Positions 17,757 to 26,094 of a stretch of 64,000 nucleotides of DNA are shown piece by piece. Source of the DNA: Sediminibacter sp. Hel_I_10. GTDB lineage: Bacteria; Bacteroidota; Bacteroidia; Flavobacteriales; Flavobacteriaceae. The stretch's first letter is position 1. The number at the start of each line of letters is the position of its first letter. The stretch covers positions 1,426,001 to 1,490,000 of the forward strand of contig NZ_JHZX01000001.1 in NCBI RefSeq assembly GCF_000688335.1. Direction: 5' to 3'. The notes beneath the pieces are model-generated. The model was not told the origin of the DNA and ran no database searches. It saw only the letters and a list, made by a program, of their open reading frames with translations. The position numbers and the translations under genes are program-made.

Positions 17757-18707
17757 TTATTGTTCGTCCCAAATATCGGTTCGGTAGTGCTCGTCGTCTC
17801 CTTCAATAATCTGTAAATAGCTTTTATATCTAGAAAAAGCGATGTCATCTTTGTCTAAAGCTTCTTTTACAGCGCATTTGGGCTCTTCAATGTGTAAGCA
17901 ATTATTAAACTTACAGTCTTGTTTCAGCTCAAAAAATTCTGGGAAGTAATCACCTACTTCCTCCTTATCCATATCTACAACCCCAAACCCTTTGATGCCA
18001 GGAGTATCAATAATTTTAGCATCAAAGCTCAAATCGAACATTTCGGCAAAGGTAGTGGTATGCTGACCTTGGCTGTGCTGCTCAGAAATTTTCTTGGTTT
18101 TAAGATCCAAACTCGGTTCAATGGCATTGACCAATGTTGACTTCCCAACCCCAGAATGACCAGCAAACATACTGACCTTGTTGATCATTAAATTCTTGAC
18201 CTTATCTACATTTTTCCCTGTCTCTGCGGAAATACCAATACATTCATAACCAATCTTTCTATACACATGAGCCAAGTACCGAACTTCATTAAGTGTCTCA
18301 TCATCATAGGTATCGACCTTATTGAATAATAACACTGTTTTTATGCCATAAGCCTGAGCCGTAACCAAAAAACGATCAATAAATGTGGTAAGCGTTGGAG
18401 GATTATCTATGGTAACCAACAGAAAAACCTGATCGATATTGGACGCAATAATATGGGTTTGCTTAGATAGGTTAACCGATTTGCGAACAATGTAATTATG
18501 ACGATCATGGATATTGTGTATCACGCCAGTAACCTCATCATTAGTAGTCTCCAATTCAAAATCTACATGATCTCCTACCGCGATAGGATTGGTACTCTTA
18601 ATGCCTTTAAGACGAAATTTCCCTTTGATTCGGCATTGGTAAGTAGCACCAAGATCTGTCTTTACGGTGTACCAACTGCCTGTAGATTTATATATGGTTC
18701 CTGTCAT
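17757..18707 (-). CDS. rsgA: Ribosome small-subunit maturation GTPase RsgA
   Basis: Circularly permuted GTPase that checks late 30S assembly. The order OB-fold, then G4 (FNKVD), G5 (SAETGK), G1 (GHSGVGKST), then G3 (DTPGIKGFG) is diagnostic. The C-terminal zinc knuckle CKFNNCLHIEEPKC is complete. 316 aa. It is followed by dtd on the same strand. Confidence 0.95.
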   Translation of the reverse strand: MTGTIYKSTGSWYTVKTDLGATYQCRIKGKFRLKGIKSTNPIAVGDHVDFELETTNDEVTGVIHNIHDRHNYIVRKSVNLSKQTHIIASNIDQVFLLVTIDNPPTLTTFIDRFLVTAQAYGIKTVLLFNKVDTYDDETLNEVRYLAHVYRKIGYECIGISAETGKNVDKVKNLMINKVSMFAGHSGVGKSTLVNAIEPSLDLKTKKISEQHSQGQHTTTFAEMFDLSFDAKIIDTPGIKGFGVVDMDKEEVGDYFPEFFELKQDCKFNNCLHIEEPKCAVKEALDKDDIAFSRYKSYLQIIEGDDEHYRTDIWDEQ

Positions 18708-18787
18708 TCACATTGATTTCAGGCAAATTAACAACTTTTTTTTACAATGAAACAGCGATCTTTAAGTATAAATCAAAAGTAAAACCT

Positions 18788-19236
18788 ATGAAAACAGTTT
18801 TACTTTTGGCATTTTTGTTAGCCTCTACATTTATCATGAATGCCTAAGTGGGGCAAAAGGTCATCACTAGTGTAGCATCTATAGTTCCAAATGGACTTGG
18901 ACGTTCTAGATTGATCTCCTCTAATGAAACGCGGGATTACAAAGAATTCACTTCAGAACAAACAGAAGATGACAACACCCGAAACAAAGCAAATCGCAAT
19001 GAAATTAGGGTTAAAGATTTTTAAGAAACTAAACTTCTCAATTTCTATAACCTAGGAGGCATTAGGCTTCAAAACATTGTGGTCAATGAGGCCGTAATTC
19101 CATCAAAAATCAACACCTTATCTGAAAAGATTGGGAACTAGCTTTTGCAACTAGTGCTGTAAAAAATGATAGTGGAACAGACGATGGCCAAGGTCTTTTT
19201 ATCACACGCTATATTTTTAAACGTTCTAAACCTTAA
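18788..19236 (+). pseudogene. Degraded gene for a small secreted protein
   Basis: Reading from the ATG gives a signal peptide (MKTVLLLAFLLASTFIMNA) and then TAA at 18845-18847, exactly where Gln would follow the cleavage site (VGQKVITSV continues in frame). A second TAA at 19022-19024 interrupts KDF-ETKLLNFYNLGG. Near 19130 one base appears to be missing: the frame changes to read DWELAFATSAVKNDSG and ends TRYIFKRSKP at the final TAA. Both stops differ from CAA (Gln) by one base. The restored product would be about 148 aa and resembles, from memory, short flavobacterial secreted proteins ending in a Trp-containing strand and a basic tail. Function unknown. It overlaps the 3' end of the convergent gene by a few bases. 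Confidence 0.75.
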
Positions 19237-19880
19237 ATAACAATCGCCTTTTTCGAAGCGAGCCTATGACCATCTTGAAATATACTAATTAAGTATATTC
19301 CGGCTGGCTGAGCAGATAAGTCGACTAAAAAAGAAGGCTCCAACAATTCAAAATTGTTTTTGGAAATCACTTGACCTGATAAACTTGCCACTATAACCTG
19401 TAATTCTGAAAACTCATTTGGCATTGTTACACGAAACACACCAGTTTTTGATGGATTCGGAAAAAGTACGACGTCAATCAAGGCTACTTCTACATCATAA
19501 TTAATTGTTTCAGAAGAAACACCACAACCTGTTCTGTAACATAATAATTGACAGGATTTGGATTTTGAGCTATATCCATTGATAACCACTTCAGTCAAGG
19601 TCTCAAAGTCGTCTAAAACAATTTCTAAATTTCTAAGATTGTTTATAGCAACTTCTTTTGTGCCATAACCTAGATGAGACACAAGCAAGGTGTCTGTAGA
19701 TTTCAATTTGATTCTAAACTGACCATCTTCGTCAGAAACAGTTCCCTTATTAGAATGTTTGACTGCAATATTGGTGTAAGGCAAAGATCCTTCACTACTA
19801 TTTACTTGCCCCAAAAACTCATGTTGTGCAAAACTTAATGATGTGGAAATTAATAAGACTAAAATTAAAAACGGTTTCAT
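19233..19880 (-). CDS. Secreted protein with CarboxypepD-regulatory-like domain and T9SS-like C terminus
   Basis: The start is taken at the ATG of MKPFLILVLL, which gives a clean signal peptide ending at FAQ. Residues about 20-100 form a carboxypeptidase-regulatory-like beta sandwich (GQVNSSEGSLPYTNIAV, GTVSDEDGQFRIKL, LVSHLGYGTKEV), the domain also found at the N terminus of TonB-dependent receptors. A cysteine-rich linker (SCQLLCYRTGCG) leads to a C-terminal domain with FPNPSKTGVFRV and GIYLISIFQDG, typical of T9SS type A sorting. It is therefore probably a surface protein; its role is unknown. Confidence 0.75.
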   Translation of the reverse strand: MKPFLILVLLISTSLSFAQHEFLGQVNSSEGSLPYTNIAVKHSNKGTVSDEDGQFRIKLKSTDTLLVSHLGYGTKEVAINNLRNLEIVLDDFETLTEVVINGYSSKSKSCQLLCYRTGCGVSSETINYDVEVALIDVVLFPNPSKTGVFRVTMPNEFSELQVIVASLSGQVISKNNFELLEPSFLVDLSAQPAGIYLISIFQDGHRLASKKAIVI

Positions 19881-19973
19881 ATTTTCTAGGTGTTGATTAT
19901 GAATCAAACCTAAGCGAAAGAACCTTTATTTAAAACCAGAAATGAGCCAACAGGTATTCTCATTGAGTAAACT

Positions 19974-20001
19974 ATAAAAAAAGCCTCAAATCAATGAGGC
20001 T
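19974..20001 (-). terminator. Intrinsic terminator of the Phe/Tyr operon
   Basis: Stem AGCCTCA (19982-19988) with TGAGGCT (19995-20001) and a six-base loop; on the minus strand the stem is followed by a run of T residues (19975-19982). It lies 8 bases after the stop of the last gene of the operon. Confidence 0.9.
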
Positions 20002-20008
20002 CTTATAA

Positions 20009-21091
20009 TTATTTATTGATCACCTTCTCTTGATGATTTATAGATTCTTGGTGGATGGCCTTGAAGACTCTTAAGATAAATTCTTCACTCAGATTCTTTT
20101 CTTCTCCTTGTAAAATCATTTTACCCAAGATTTCATTCCATCGTTTTGTTTGTAATACCGCAACATTTTTAGATTTTTTAAGTGCTCCAATACTTTCTGC
20201 AACAGTCATACGCTTACCCAACATATCTATCAATTGATGGTCTATCACATCAATTTGTGTACGCATGGTATTCAATTTGTTATTAAACTCTGCACTTTCA
20301 GCCGTTTCCTTTCTAATCTTTAAATCCTTTGTGAACTGAATCAAGGTCTCTGGTGTGATCTGTTGCGCAGCATCACTCCAAGCATTATCTGGATCATAGT
20401 GCGTTTCTACCATTAGCCCATCATAATTTAAATCTAAGGCTGTTTGGCAAAGATCAAAAATAATGTCCCTGCGTCCTGCAATGTGCGAGGGGTCTAAAAT
20501 TAAAGGTAAATCTGGAAATCGATTTTGTAAATCTACAGCGATCTGCCATTCTGGATTGTTACGGTATCTGGTTTTTTCATAAGTAGAGAATCCTCTATGA
20601 ATCACCCCTAAATTTTTAACATCAGCAGTATAAAAACGTTCTACGGCCCCAAGCCAAAGTGCTAAATCTGGATTTACCGGATTTTTAATCAAGACAGTTT
20701 TATCAGTCCCTTTTAAAGCATCTGCAATGTCTTGAACTATAAAAGGACTTACGGTGGTGCGCGCACCGATCCATAAAATATCAATATCATGTTTGAGTGC
20801 CAAGTCCACATGATTTGCATTAGCAACCTCTGTGGTGGTCATCATTCCCGTTTCTTCTTTGGCCTTCTGCAACCATTTTAAACCAAGTGCACCAACACCC
20901 TCAAAGTTTCCTGGGCGCGTTCTTGGTTTCCAAATTCCTGCCCTTAAAACGGTAGCATCGCTATCCTTCAATTGGTGTGCAATTTTTAAAACCTGTGCTT
21001 CTGTCTCTGCACTACAAGGCCCGGCGATAACTAGAGGATGGTCTAATCCAAAATCATCTAACCATGTTCTCAATTCTTTCTTATTTTCCAT
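20009..21091 (-). CDS. aroF: Bifunctional 3-deoxy-7-phosphoheptulonate synthase / chorismate mutase
   Basis: Couples the first step of aromatic synthesis (PEP plus erythrose-4-phosphate to DAHP) to chorismate mutase (chorismate to prephenate). The N-terminal part (about 1-260) is a type I-beta DAHP synthase with VIAGPCSAE, KPRTRPGNFEG and LPLILDPSHIAGRRD. The C-terminal ~90 residues are an AroQ-type mutase helix bundle, from MRTQIDVIDHQLIDMLGKRM. Start chosen at the ATG of MENKKELRTW; a TTG nine codons upstream is less likely. Fourth and last gene of an operon controlled by an upstream attenuator. Confidence 0.93.
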   Translation of the reverse strand: MENKKELRTWLDDFGLDHPLVIAGPCSAETEAQVLKIAHQLKDSDATVLRAGIWKPRTRPGNFEGVGALGLKWLQKAKEETGMMTTTEVANANHVDLALKHDIDILWIGARTTVSPFIVQDIADALKGTDKTVLIKNPVNPDLALWLGAVERFYTADVKNLGVIHRGFSTYEKTRYRNNPEWQIAVDLQNRFPDLPLILDPSHIAGRRDIIFDLCQTALDLNYDGLMVETHYDPDNAWSDAAQQITPETLIQFTKDLKIRKETAESAEFNNKLNTMRTQIDVIDHQLIDMLGKRMTVAESIGALKKSKNVAVLQTKRWNEILGKMILQGEEKNLSEEFILRVFKAIHQESINHQEKVINK

Positions 21092-21178
21092 AAGCTCTTT
21101 TTTTAATTTCTTATTCAAAAACGGAATGCAATAGCCACATTTAGTTCAAGAATTTATTTCACTTTTCTATTTACTTAA

Positions 21179-22030
21179 TTATTGAATTCCCTTTAAAATA
21201 TCTTTGATATGGTTGGTGTTTTCCATCTCATTGTAGATTTGATCAAAATCATCGGCCTCCATATACCCTTTAAACCGTTTTAAGTTTGTGATATATTCAT
21301 CTAAGGTTTCAATCACGTTTTCACGATTTTGTTTAAAAATCGGAGTCCACATTGCTGGAGAACTTTTTGCCAATCTCACGGTACTCTCAAAACCACTGCC
21401 TGCCATGTCAAAGATGTCTCGCTCATTTTTTTCTTTTTCAATGACCGTTTTTCCTAACATAAATGCACTTATATGAGACAAATGAGAAACGTAGGCTATA
21501 TGCTTATCATGTGCTTCAGGGTTCATGTACCGAATACGCATCCCTAATTCTGAAAAAAGTTTCAACGCTTTTTCCTGTAACTTGAATGCCGTTTTTTCAA
21601 CCTCGCAAATGATGTTCGTTTTATTCTGAAACAAATTATTGATAGCTGCCTTTGGTCCTGAAAATTCGGTTCCTGCAATGGGGTGTGCCGCAAGAAAATT
21701 GCGCCTTCTTTCATGGTCCTTAATGGCATTGCATATTGGCAATTTTGTAGAACCCACGTCAATGATTAACGTATCATCATGTATGGCATCCAAGATTTTT
21801 GGCAACTCCACTATCGCAACATCTACAGGTACAGATAAAATAACGAAATCGGCATTTTTTAAATCTTCATAAGTAGCCGTTTTATCAATGATGTTAAGCT
21901 CTAAAGCCTCTTTTAAATGCGCATCATTGGTATCAATGCCATAAACTTGAGCACTGTTATTGTTCGCCTTAATATCTAAGGCCAAACTGCCGCCAATTAA
22001 TCCAATTCCTATTACGTAGATATTTTTCAT
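21179..22030 (-). CDS. tyrA: Prephenate dehydrogenase
   Basis: Oxidatively decarboxylates prephenate to 4-hydroxyphenylpyruvate for tyrosine. The N-terminal NAD-binding motif is GIGLIGGSLAL; AAHPIAGTEFSGP and HKHIAYVSHLSHISAF are substrate-binding segments. At 283 aa it consists of the catalytic domains only and has no ACT domain, so direct Tyr feedback through an ACT domain is not expected. The gap before it (22031-22074) holds one copy of the CTTCGGAAA motif. Confidence 0.92.
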   Translation of the reverse strand: MKNIYVIGIGLIGGSLALDIKANNNSAQVYGIDTNDAHLKEALELNIIDKTATYEDLKNADFVILSVPVDVAIVELPKILDAIHDDTLIIDVGSTKLPICNAIKDHERRRNFLAAHPIAGTEFSGPKAAINNLFQNKTNIICEVEKTAFKLQEKALKLFSELGMRIRYMNPEAHDKHIAYVSHLSHISAFMLGKTVIEKEKNERDIFDMAGSGFESTVRLAKSSPAMWTPIFKQNRENVIETLDEYITNLKRFKGYMEADDFDQIYNEMENTNHIKDILKGIQ

Positions 22031-22074
22031 CTTTATTTTCTTCGGAAAACTATAGTCTCCCGTTTAAATCTCTT

Positions 22075-23220
22075 TTATTTCAATCGTACTAAAGCTTCTT
22101 CTAGATCTTCGGTATTGGCGCAAAGGGAAATTCTAATATATCCTTTACCATTACTGCCAAAAACAGTCCCTGGAGTTATAAATACCGAGCGTTCTTTTAA
22201 AATCAAATCAATGTACTCTTCAGCTTGTACATACTCTGGCAGTTTTGCCCATACAAATAAGCCTGTTGCCTTTTCATCGTAAGTACAATTGAGCGTTTCT
22301 GCTATTTTCCATACAATTTTTCGGCGTTCCTCATACACGTTATTAAGGCTAGCAAACCAAATTTTTGAGCATTGTAAGGCCTCAATAGCTCCCTTTTGAA
22401 TGCCATAAAACATGCCAGAATCCATATTGCTCTTTACCTTTAATACCGCATCAATAAACTCATGCTTTCCTAGAACCATCCCTACGCGCCAACCTGCCAT
22501 ATTGAAGGTCTTACTTAAGGAATTTAACTCAAGACAAACGTCTTTTGCACCACCATATTTTAAGATGCTACGTGGGTTAGGATTGAGAATAAAGCTATAT
22601 GGATTGTCATTGACCAACAAAATATCATTACGCTTGGCAAAGGCAATCAAATCGTCAAACAATTTGGTAGTAGCTACCGCTCCTGTTGGCATGTGCGGAT
22701 AATTGATCCACATGACCTTGACCTTTTTTAAATCCATTTTCTCAAGAGCCAACAAATCGGGCTGCCAAGCATTAGCATCTGTCAAATCATAATACACCGG
22801 TTTTGCACCAACCAATTTGGTCACAGAAGCATAGGTAGGATACCCCGGATTGGGAATCAAGGCTTCATCACCCGGATTTAAAAATGCCATAGAAATATGC
22901 AAAATCCCTTCCTTGCTTCCCATTAAGGGCAGTACATTTGTCAAGGGACTTAAGTGCACATTAAAATTATCTCTATAAAACTGCGCCATAGCTTCACGCA
23001 GTTCTGGTATGCCTTGGTAACTTTGATATTTGTGTACTGCAGGGTTCTCAAAGGCCTCAACCATAGCGTTAAGCACTCGATCTGGTGGCTGTAAATCTGG
23101 ACTTCCAATTCCTAAGTTGATAATTGGACGACCTTGACCTTTCAGCATCGCGACCTCTCTCAATTTTTTTGAGAAATAATATTCTTCTACATTTTGTAAA
23201 CGGTCTGCAACCTGTATCAT
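22075..23220 (-). CDS. PLP-dependent aminotransferase of the aromatic pathway
   Basis: Fold type I aminotransferase (381 aa). The PLP lysine is in SLSKTFNMAGWRVG; NPGYPTYASVTKL and MWINYPHMPTGAV are cofactor-binding segments. It overlaps pheA by 4 bases and precedes tyrA, so it most likely converts phenylpyruvate and 4-hydroxyphenylpyruvate to Phe and Tyr. By sequence it belongs near aspartate/LL-diaminopimelate aminotransferases, and the substrate is inferred from context only. Confidence 0.85.
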   Translation of the reverse strand: MIQVADRLQNVEEYYFSKKLREVAMLKGQGRPIINLGIGSPDLQPPDRVLNAMVEAFENPAVHKYQSYQGIPELREAMAQFYRDNFNVHLSPLTNVLPLMGSKEGILHISMAFLNPGDEALIPNPGYPTYASVTKLVGAKPVYYDLTDANAWQPDLLALEKMDLKKVKVMWINYPHMPTGAVATTKLFDDLIAFAKRNDILLVNDNPYSFILNPNPRSILKYGGAKDVCLELNSLSKTFNMAGWRVGMVLGKHEFIDAVLKVKSNMDSGMFYGIQKGAIEALQCSKIWFASLNNVYEERRKIVWKIAETLNCTYDEKATGLFVWAKLPEYVQAEEYIDLILKERSVFITPGTVFGSNGKGYIRISLCANTEDLEEALVRLK

Positions 23221-24101
23221 AAACTTGCGCTTTTATAGGCTCCCAATATCTTAAAATCAGTGGCCATTAGGGTTACAATTGATTTTGCCTTTTCGAAATC
23301 TGCAATATTGTCAAAAGTAACATCAACAAAGAACGCATATTTCCAAGGAGTCTCTATTTTTGGTAGGGATTGTATTTTAGTTAAATTCAACTTACAATCA
23401 CTTAATACGTTTAAGATTGCGGCTAAACTTCCGCGTTTATGATCCAGTTCAAACTTTAAAGAGGCTTTATTAATGTCATTTTGGGACACCTCGGCATCTT
23501 GACGTTTCACAACCACAAAACGGGTTTCGTTGGTTTTGATGGTTTGAATGCTTTCTGCTAAGATTTCTAGTTCGAAAATTTCCGAAGCCAAACGTGATGC
23601 AATTGCCGCTACCTGCGTTAATTTTTGACTTTGGATACGTTGTGCCACTTCTGCTGTATCTTTATCTTCAATAAGCTTGATGTGCGGATGGTTTTTAAAA
23701 AACGCTTTACACTGCAACAAGGCCATGGGATGTGAATAGACCTCCGTTATATCTGTAATCTTCTGATGAGGCAACGCCATTAAATGATGTTGGATATCTA
23801 AATAATACTCGCCAACAATTTGCAAATTATGATCATTGATCAATGCATAGTTTGGGATAATGGAGCCTGCAATAGAATTCTCTAAAGCAATAATGGCAAC
23901 ATCGCACTGCTTTTTCAAAAGAGCCTCTATGGTGCTATCAAAAGACAAACATTCTATGATTTTAACATCGGCGTCAAAATAGTGTTGCGACACTATATGA
24001 TGAAAAGATCCCTTGATCCCCTGTATGGCGACTGCGGTTGACAAATGCATCTTGCTTTGTTTTGCACTGTTATCTTCTGGCACTTTTAAGGTTGACTCCA
24101 T
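23217..24101 (-). CDS. pheA: Prephenate dehydratase
   Basis: Converts prephenate to phenylpyruvate. The catalytic domain begins at AVAIQGIKGSFHHI and includes ALENSIAGSI and NETRFVVV (the Thr-Arg-Phe motif). A C-terminal ACT domain follows (about 210-290, KRGSLAAILNVL). The two phenylalanine-binding motifs of this domain differ from the usual GALV and ESRP: here GSLA and QSLP. Two starts are possible, the ATG used here and one 17 codons later (MHLSTAVAIQG); the second fits the family better but the first is closer to the leader structure. First structural gene after the attenuator. Confidence 0.92.
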   Translation of the reverse strand: MESTLKVPEDNSAKQSKMHLSTAVAIQGIKGSFHHIVSQHYFDADVKIIECLSFDSTIEALLKKQCDVAIIALENSIAGSIIPNYALINDHNLQIVGEYYLDIQHHLMALPHQKITDITEVYSHPMALLQCKAFFKNHPHIKLIEDKDTAEVAQRIQSQKLTQVAAIASRLASEIFELEILAESIQTIKTNETRFVVVKRQDAEVSQNDINKASLKFELDHKRGSLAAILNVLSDCKLNLTKIQSLPKIETPWKYAFFVDVTFDNIADFEKAKSIVTLMATDFKILGAYKSASL

Positions 24102-24130
24102 AAATTTATGCTAAGGTCTTAGTTGGCATT

Positions 24131-24170
24131 AAAAAAATACAAAAAAAAAGTCCCGATGGATATCGAGACT
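24131..24170 (-). terminator. Attenuator terminator in the pheA leader
   Basis: On the minus strand AGTCTCGAT (24170-24162) pairs with ATCGGGACT (24157-24149) with one mismatch and a four-base loop, followed by a run of T residues down to about 24131. It lies between the leader peptide and pheA, so it would stop transcription before the operon. Its first arm contains GTCTCG (24169-24164), complementary to CGAGAC at 24211-24206 inside the leader reading frame, which gives the alternative antiterminator. Confidence 0.85.
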
Positions 24171-24192
24171 TCTATTATATACGTTTTGCAAA

Positions 24193-24270
24193 CTATACAC
24201 AGAGGGTCTCGTTCCTTTTGCTAAAAAAGAAATAAAACCAATTGTAATATAGTGCGCTATTCAAATTCAT
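24193..24270 (-). CDS. Aromatic leader peptide of the pheA operon (25 codons)
   Basis: A short reading frame ATG...TAG upstream of pheA with eight aromatic residues among codons 8-16: YYNWFYFFF (four Phe, three Tyr, one Trp). The tail SKRNETLCV follows. Codons 20-22 (AAC GAG ACC) contain CGAGAC, which can pair with the first arm of the downstream terminator; neighbouring GGA (24215-24213) can add pairs with TCC (24160-24158). A ribosome stalled at the aromatic codons would leave this segment free and allow the antiterminator; a ribosome at the stop codon, which lies close downstream, would mask it and allow termination. This is the classical design for sensing charged tRNA-Phe and tRNA-Tyr. 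No Shine-Dalgarno sequence is obvious, as usual in this group. Confidence 0.85.
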   Translation of the reverse strand: MNLNSALYYNWFYFFFSKRNETLCV

Positions 24271-24377
24271 AACTATAATCGAATTGCTAATGTAACCATA
24301 TTTTCTTCAAATCAAAATTGTGAACGCCTTTTTTTAAAGAATTACCGCTTCTAGAAAGTATCGGTTTGATTTATTGC

Positions 24378-24385
24378 TATTTTTG
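24378..24385 (+). promoter_or_regulatory. Candidate -7 promoter element for gldA
   Basis: TATTTTTG matches TAnnTTTG and ends 16 bases before the gldA ATG. No TTG -33 element is found at the expected 19-base spacing, so this is tentative. Confidence 0.4.
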
Positions 24386-24401
24386 AACAAAGCAATGAAG
24401 C

Positions 24402-25328
24402 ATGTCTATTGAAGTAGAAAACATATCTAAGCATTACGGTGAGCAACGCGCTCTTGACGGCGTCTCTTTTTCTGTCAAAAAAGGGGAAATCGTTGGTTTT
24501 TTGGGCCCTAATGGCGCTGGCAAGTCAACACTCATGAAAATTTTGACTACGTACATCAACGCTTCAGAAGGCAAGGCTTTGGTTAACGGCTGTAATGTTA
24601 TCTCTCAAAAAAAAGAGGTGCAGTTGAGTGTGGGATATTTGCCAGAACACAACCCACTTTATTTAGACATGTACGTAAGAGAGTATCTCAACTTTAATAG
24701 AGGGATCTTCAATACGTCGAAAGCGCGTGTAGATGAGGTTATTGTACTTACAGGCTTACAACCAGAAGCGCATAAAAAAATTGGCCAACTCTCTAAAGGA
24801 TATAGACAGCGTGTGGGACTCGCCAATGCGCTTTTACACAATCCTGATGTTCTTATTTTAGATGAACCCACAACGGGATTAGATCCAAATCAATTGGTAG
24901 ATATTCGGCATTTGATCAAAACAGTTGGTAAAGACAAGACGGTATTTCTGTCTACGCATATTATGCAAGAGGTAGAAGCTATTTGTGACCGAGTGATCAT
25001 CATTAATAAAGGACAGATTGTAGCCGATAAGAAGCTCAAAGATCTTCGTGACGATAAAGTGCAAACCGTTATTGTAGAATTTGATTACCGTGTAGAAGAT
25101 ACATTTTTACTGAAATTACCGAATGCTACAACCGTCAAAAACACCCACGACTTCGTTTATGAAATCACCTTTGCAACAACGTCTGACATGCGCTCGCACG
25201 TGTTTGATTTTGCTCACGACAACCAGCTCAAGATCTTACAACTCAACCAAAAGAATGCAAGTTTAGAAAGTTTATTTAGGGAATTGACAAGCACAACTAA
25301 TCAAACCCAAAAAGAAGCTACCGAATAA
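24402..25328 (+). CDS. gldA: Gliding-motility ABC transporter ATP-binding protein GldA
   Basis: ATP-binding subunit (308 aa) of the GldAFG transporter needed for gliding in Flavobacterium. It has the Walker A motif GPNGAGKST, the signature LSKGYRQRVGLA, Walker B VLILDEPTTGLDPNQ and the switch His in FLSTHIMQE. The C-terminal ~90 residues are the extra domain seen in GldA. The membrane partners gldF and gldG are not next to it, and the neighbour is convergent. The call separates GldA from other ABC ATPases by its start (VENISKHYGEQRALDGVSF) and overall length. Confidence 0.85.
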   Translation: MSIEVENISKHYGEQRALDGVSFSVKKGEIVGFLGPNGAGKSTLMKILTTYINASEGKALVNGCNVISQKKEVQLSVGYLPEHNPLYLDMYVREYLNFNRGIFNTSKARVDEVIVLTGLQPEAHKKIGQLSKGYRQRVGLANALLHNPDVLILDEPTTGLDPNQLVDIRHLIKTVGKDKTVFLSTHIMQEVEAICDRVIIINKGQIVADKKLKDLRDDKVQTVIVEFDYRVEDTFLLKLPNATTVKNTHDFVYEITFATTSDMRSHVFDFAHDNQLKILQLNQKNASLESLFRELTSTTNQTQKEATE

Positions 25329-25341
25329 CCAGGGTAAGAGT

Positions 25342-26094
25342 TTAGTCTTCGAAAATTAATTGCCCCGTATAAAATGCCTCGACCTCAACAATTGGCGGAG
25401 TATTCACTAGAATCACATCACCTGTACTTCTAATTTCTCCAGTTAAACTTTGTTGGGCATTGATGATCATATCATTGCTGCTTCTATGAAAGATATCTAC
25501 ATTTTGTGCTATAAAATCTCTGCCCTCAAAACGGGCATCACCAGAAAAGAACCCTAAAAAAACAGAGTTGGCCTGACCTTTAATAAAGGTAGTTGACAGG
25601 TTGTTGACTACAACTTGAAATTGATCACAATCAATTTCAACATTAAAATCACCGTCGGTATGAAACTCATCTTCCCCACTAGCATCTTCGGAAATCAATC
25701 GAAGCGAGGGATAGCTTAACACACCTTGACTTTGCATCATAAGACCAGAGCTGTTTCTTATTTCAGTAAGATTTGGAGCGCTAACATATACTTTTGTAAG
25801 ACCGTAATCTCTTGTAAGATTACAAGCATTATTATTATATAATTTAAGACGGCCGTCTTCTACCAAAACCTCTACATCATTCATCAAAAACTCCCCGGTT
25901 TGAACGGTCACCTTCTGGGTTGGCGCATCGGTTACAAATAGTTGCATCCGCTCAAAGACCGTAATCTCAGTAAATGGAGCAACTTCAAAATCTTTTTCAA
26001 TGACATCTCCAGCGTTTTGAAAACAATCGGGTACATGCTCTCCATTGCATGACAACAAGACCAAAAACAAGACAGAACAAAATAACTTTTTCAT
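25342..26094 (-). CDS. Lipoprotein with head-GIN (DUF2807-like) domain
   Basis: Signal peptide with lipobox VLLSC (Cys16), then a repetitive right-handed beta structure of the head-GIN type, seen in FEVAPFTEITVFERMQLFV, YVSAPNLTEIRNSSG and further turns rich in Asn and Asp. Such proteins are common in Bacteroidota and have been proposed as adhesive or envelope components. The start overlaps the stop of the upstream PagL-like gene by 4 bases, so the two are translationally coupled. Confidence 0.75.
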   Translation of the reverse strand: MKKLFCSVLFLVLLSCNGEHVPDCFQNAGDVIEKDFEVAPFTEITVFERMQLFVTDAPTQKVTVQTGEFLMNDVEVLVEDGRLKLYNNNACNLTRDYGLTKVYVSAPNLTEIRNSSGLMMQSQGVLSYPSLRLISEDASGEDEFHTDGDFNVEIDCDQFQVVVNNLSTTFIKGQANSVFLGFFSGDARFEGRDFIAQNVDIFHRSSNDMIINAQQSLTGEIRSTGDVILVNTPPIVEVEAFYTGQLIFED

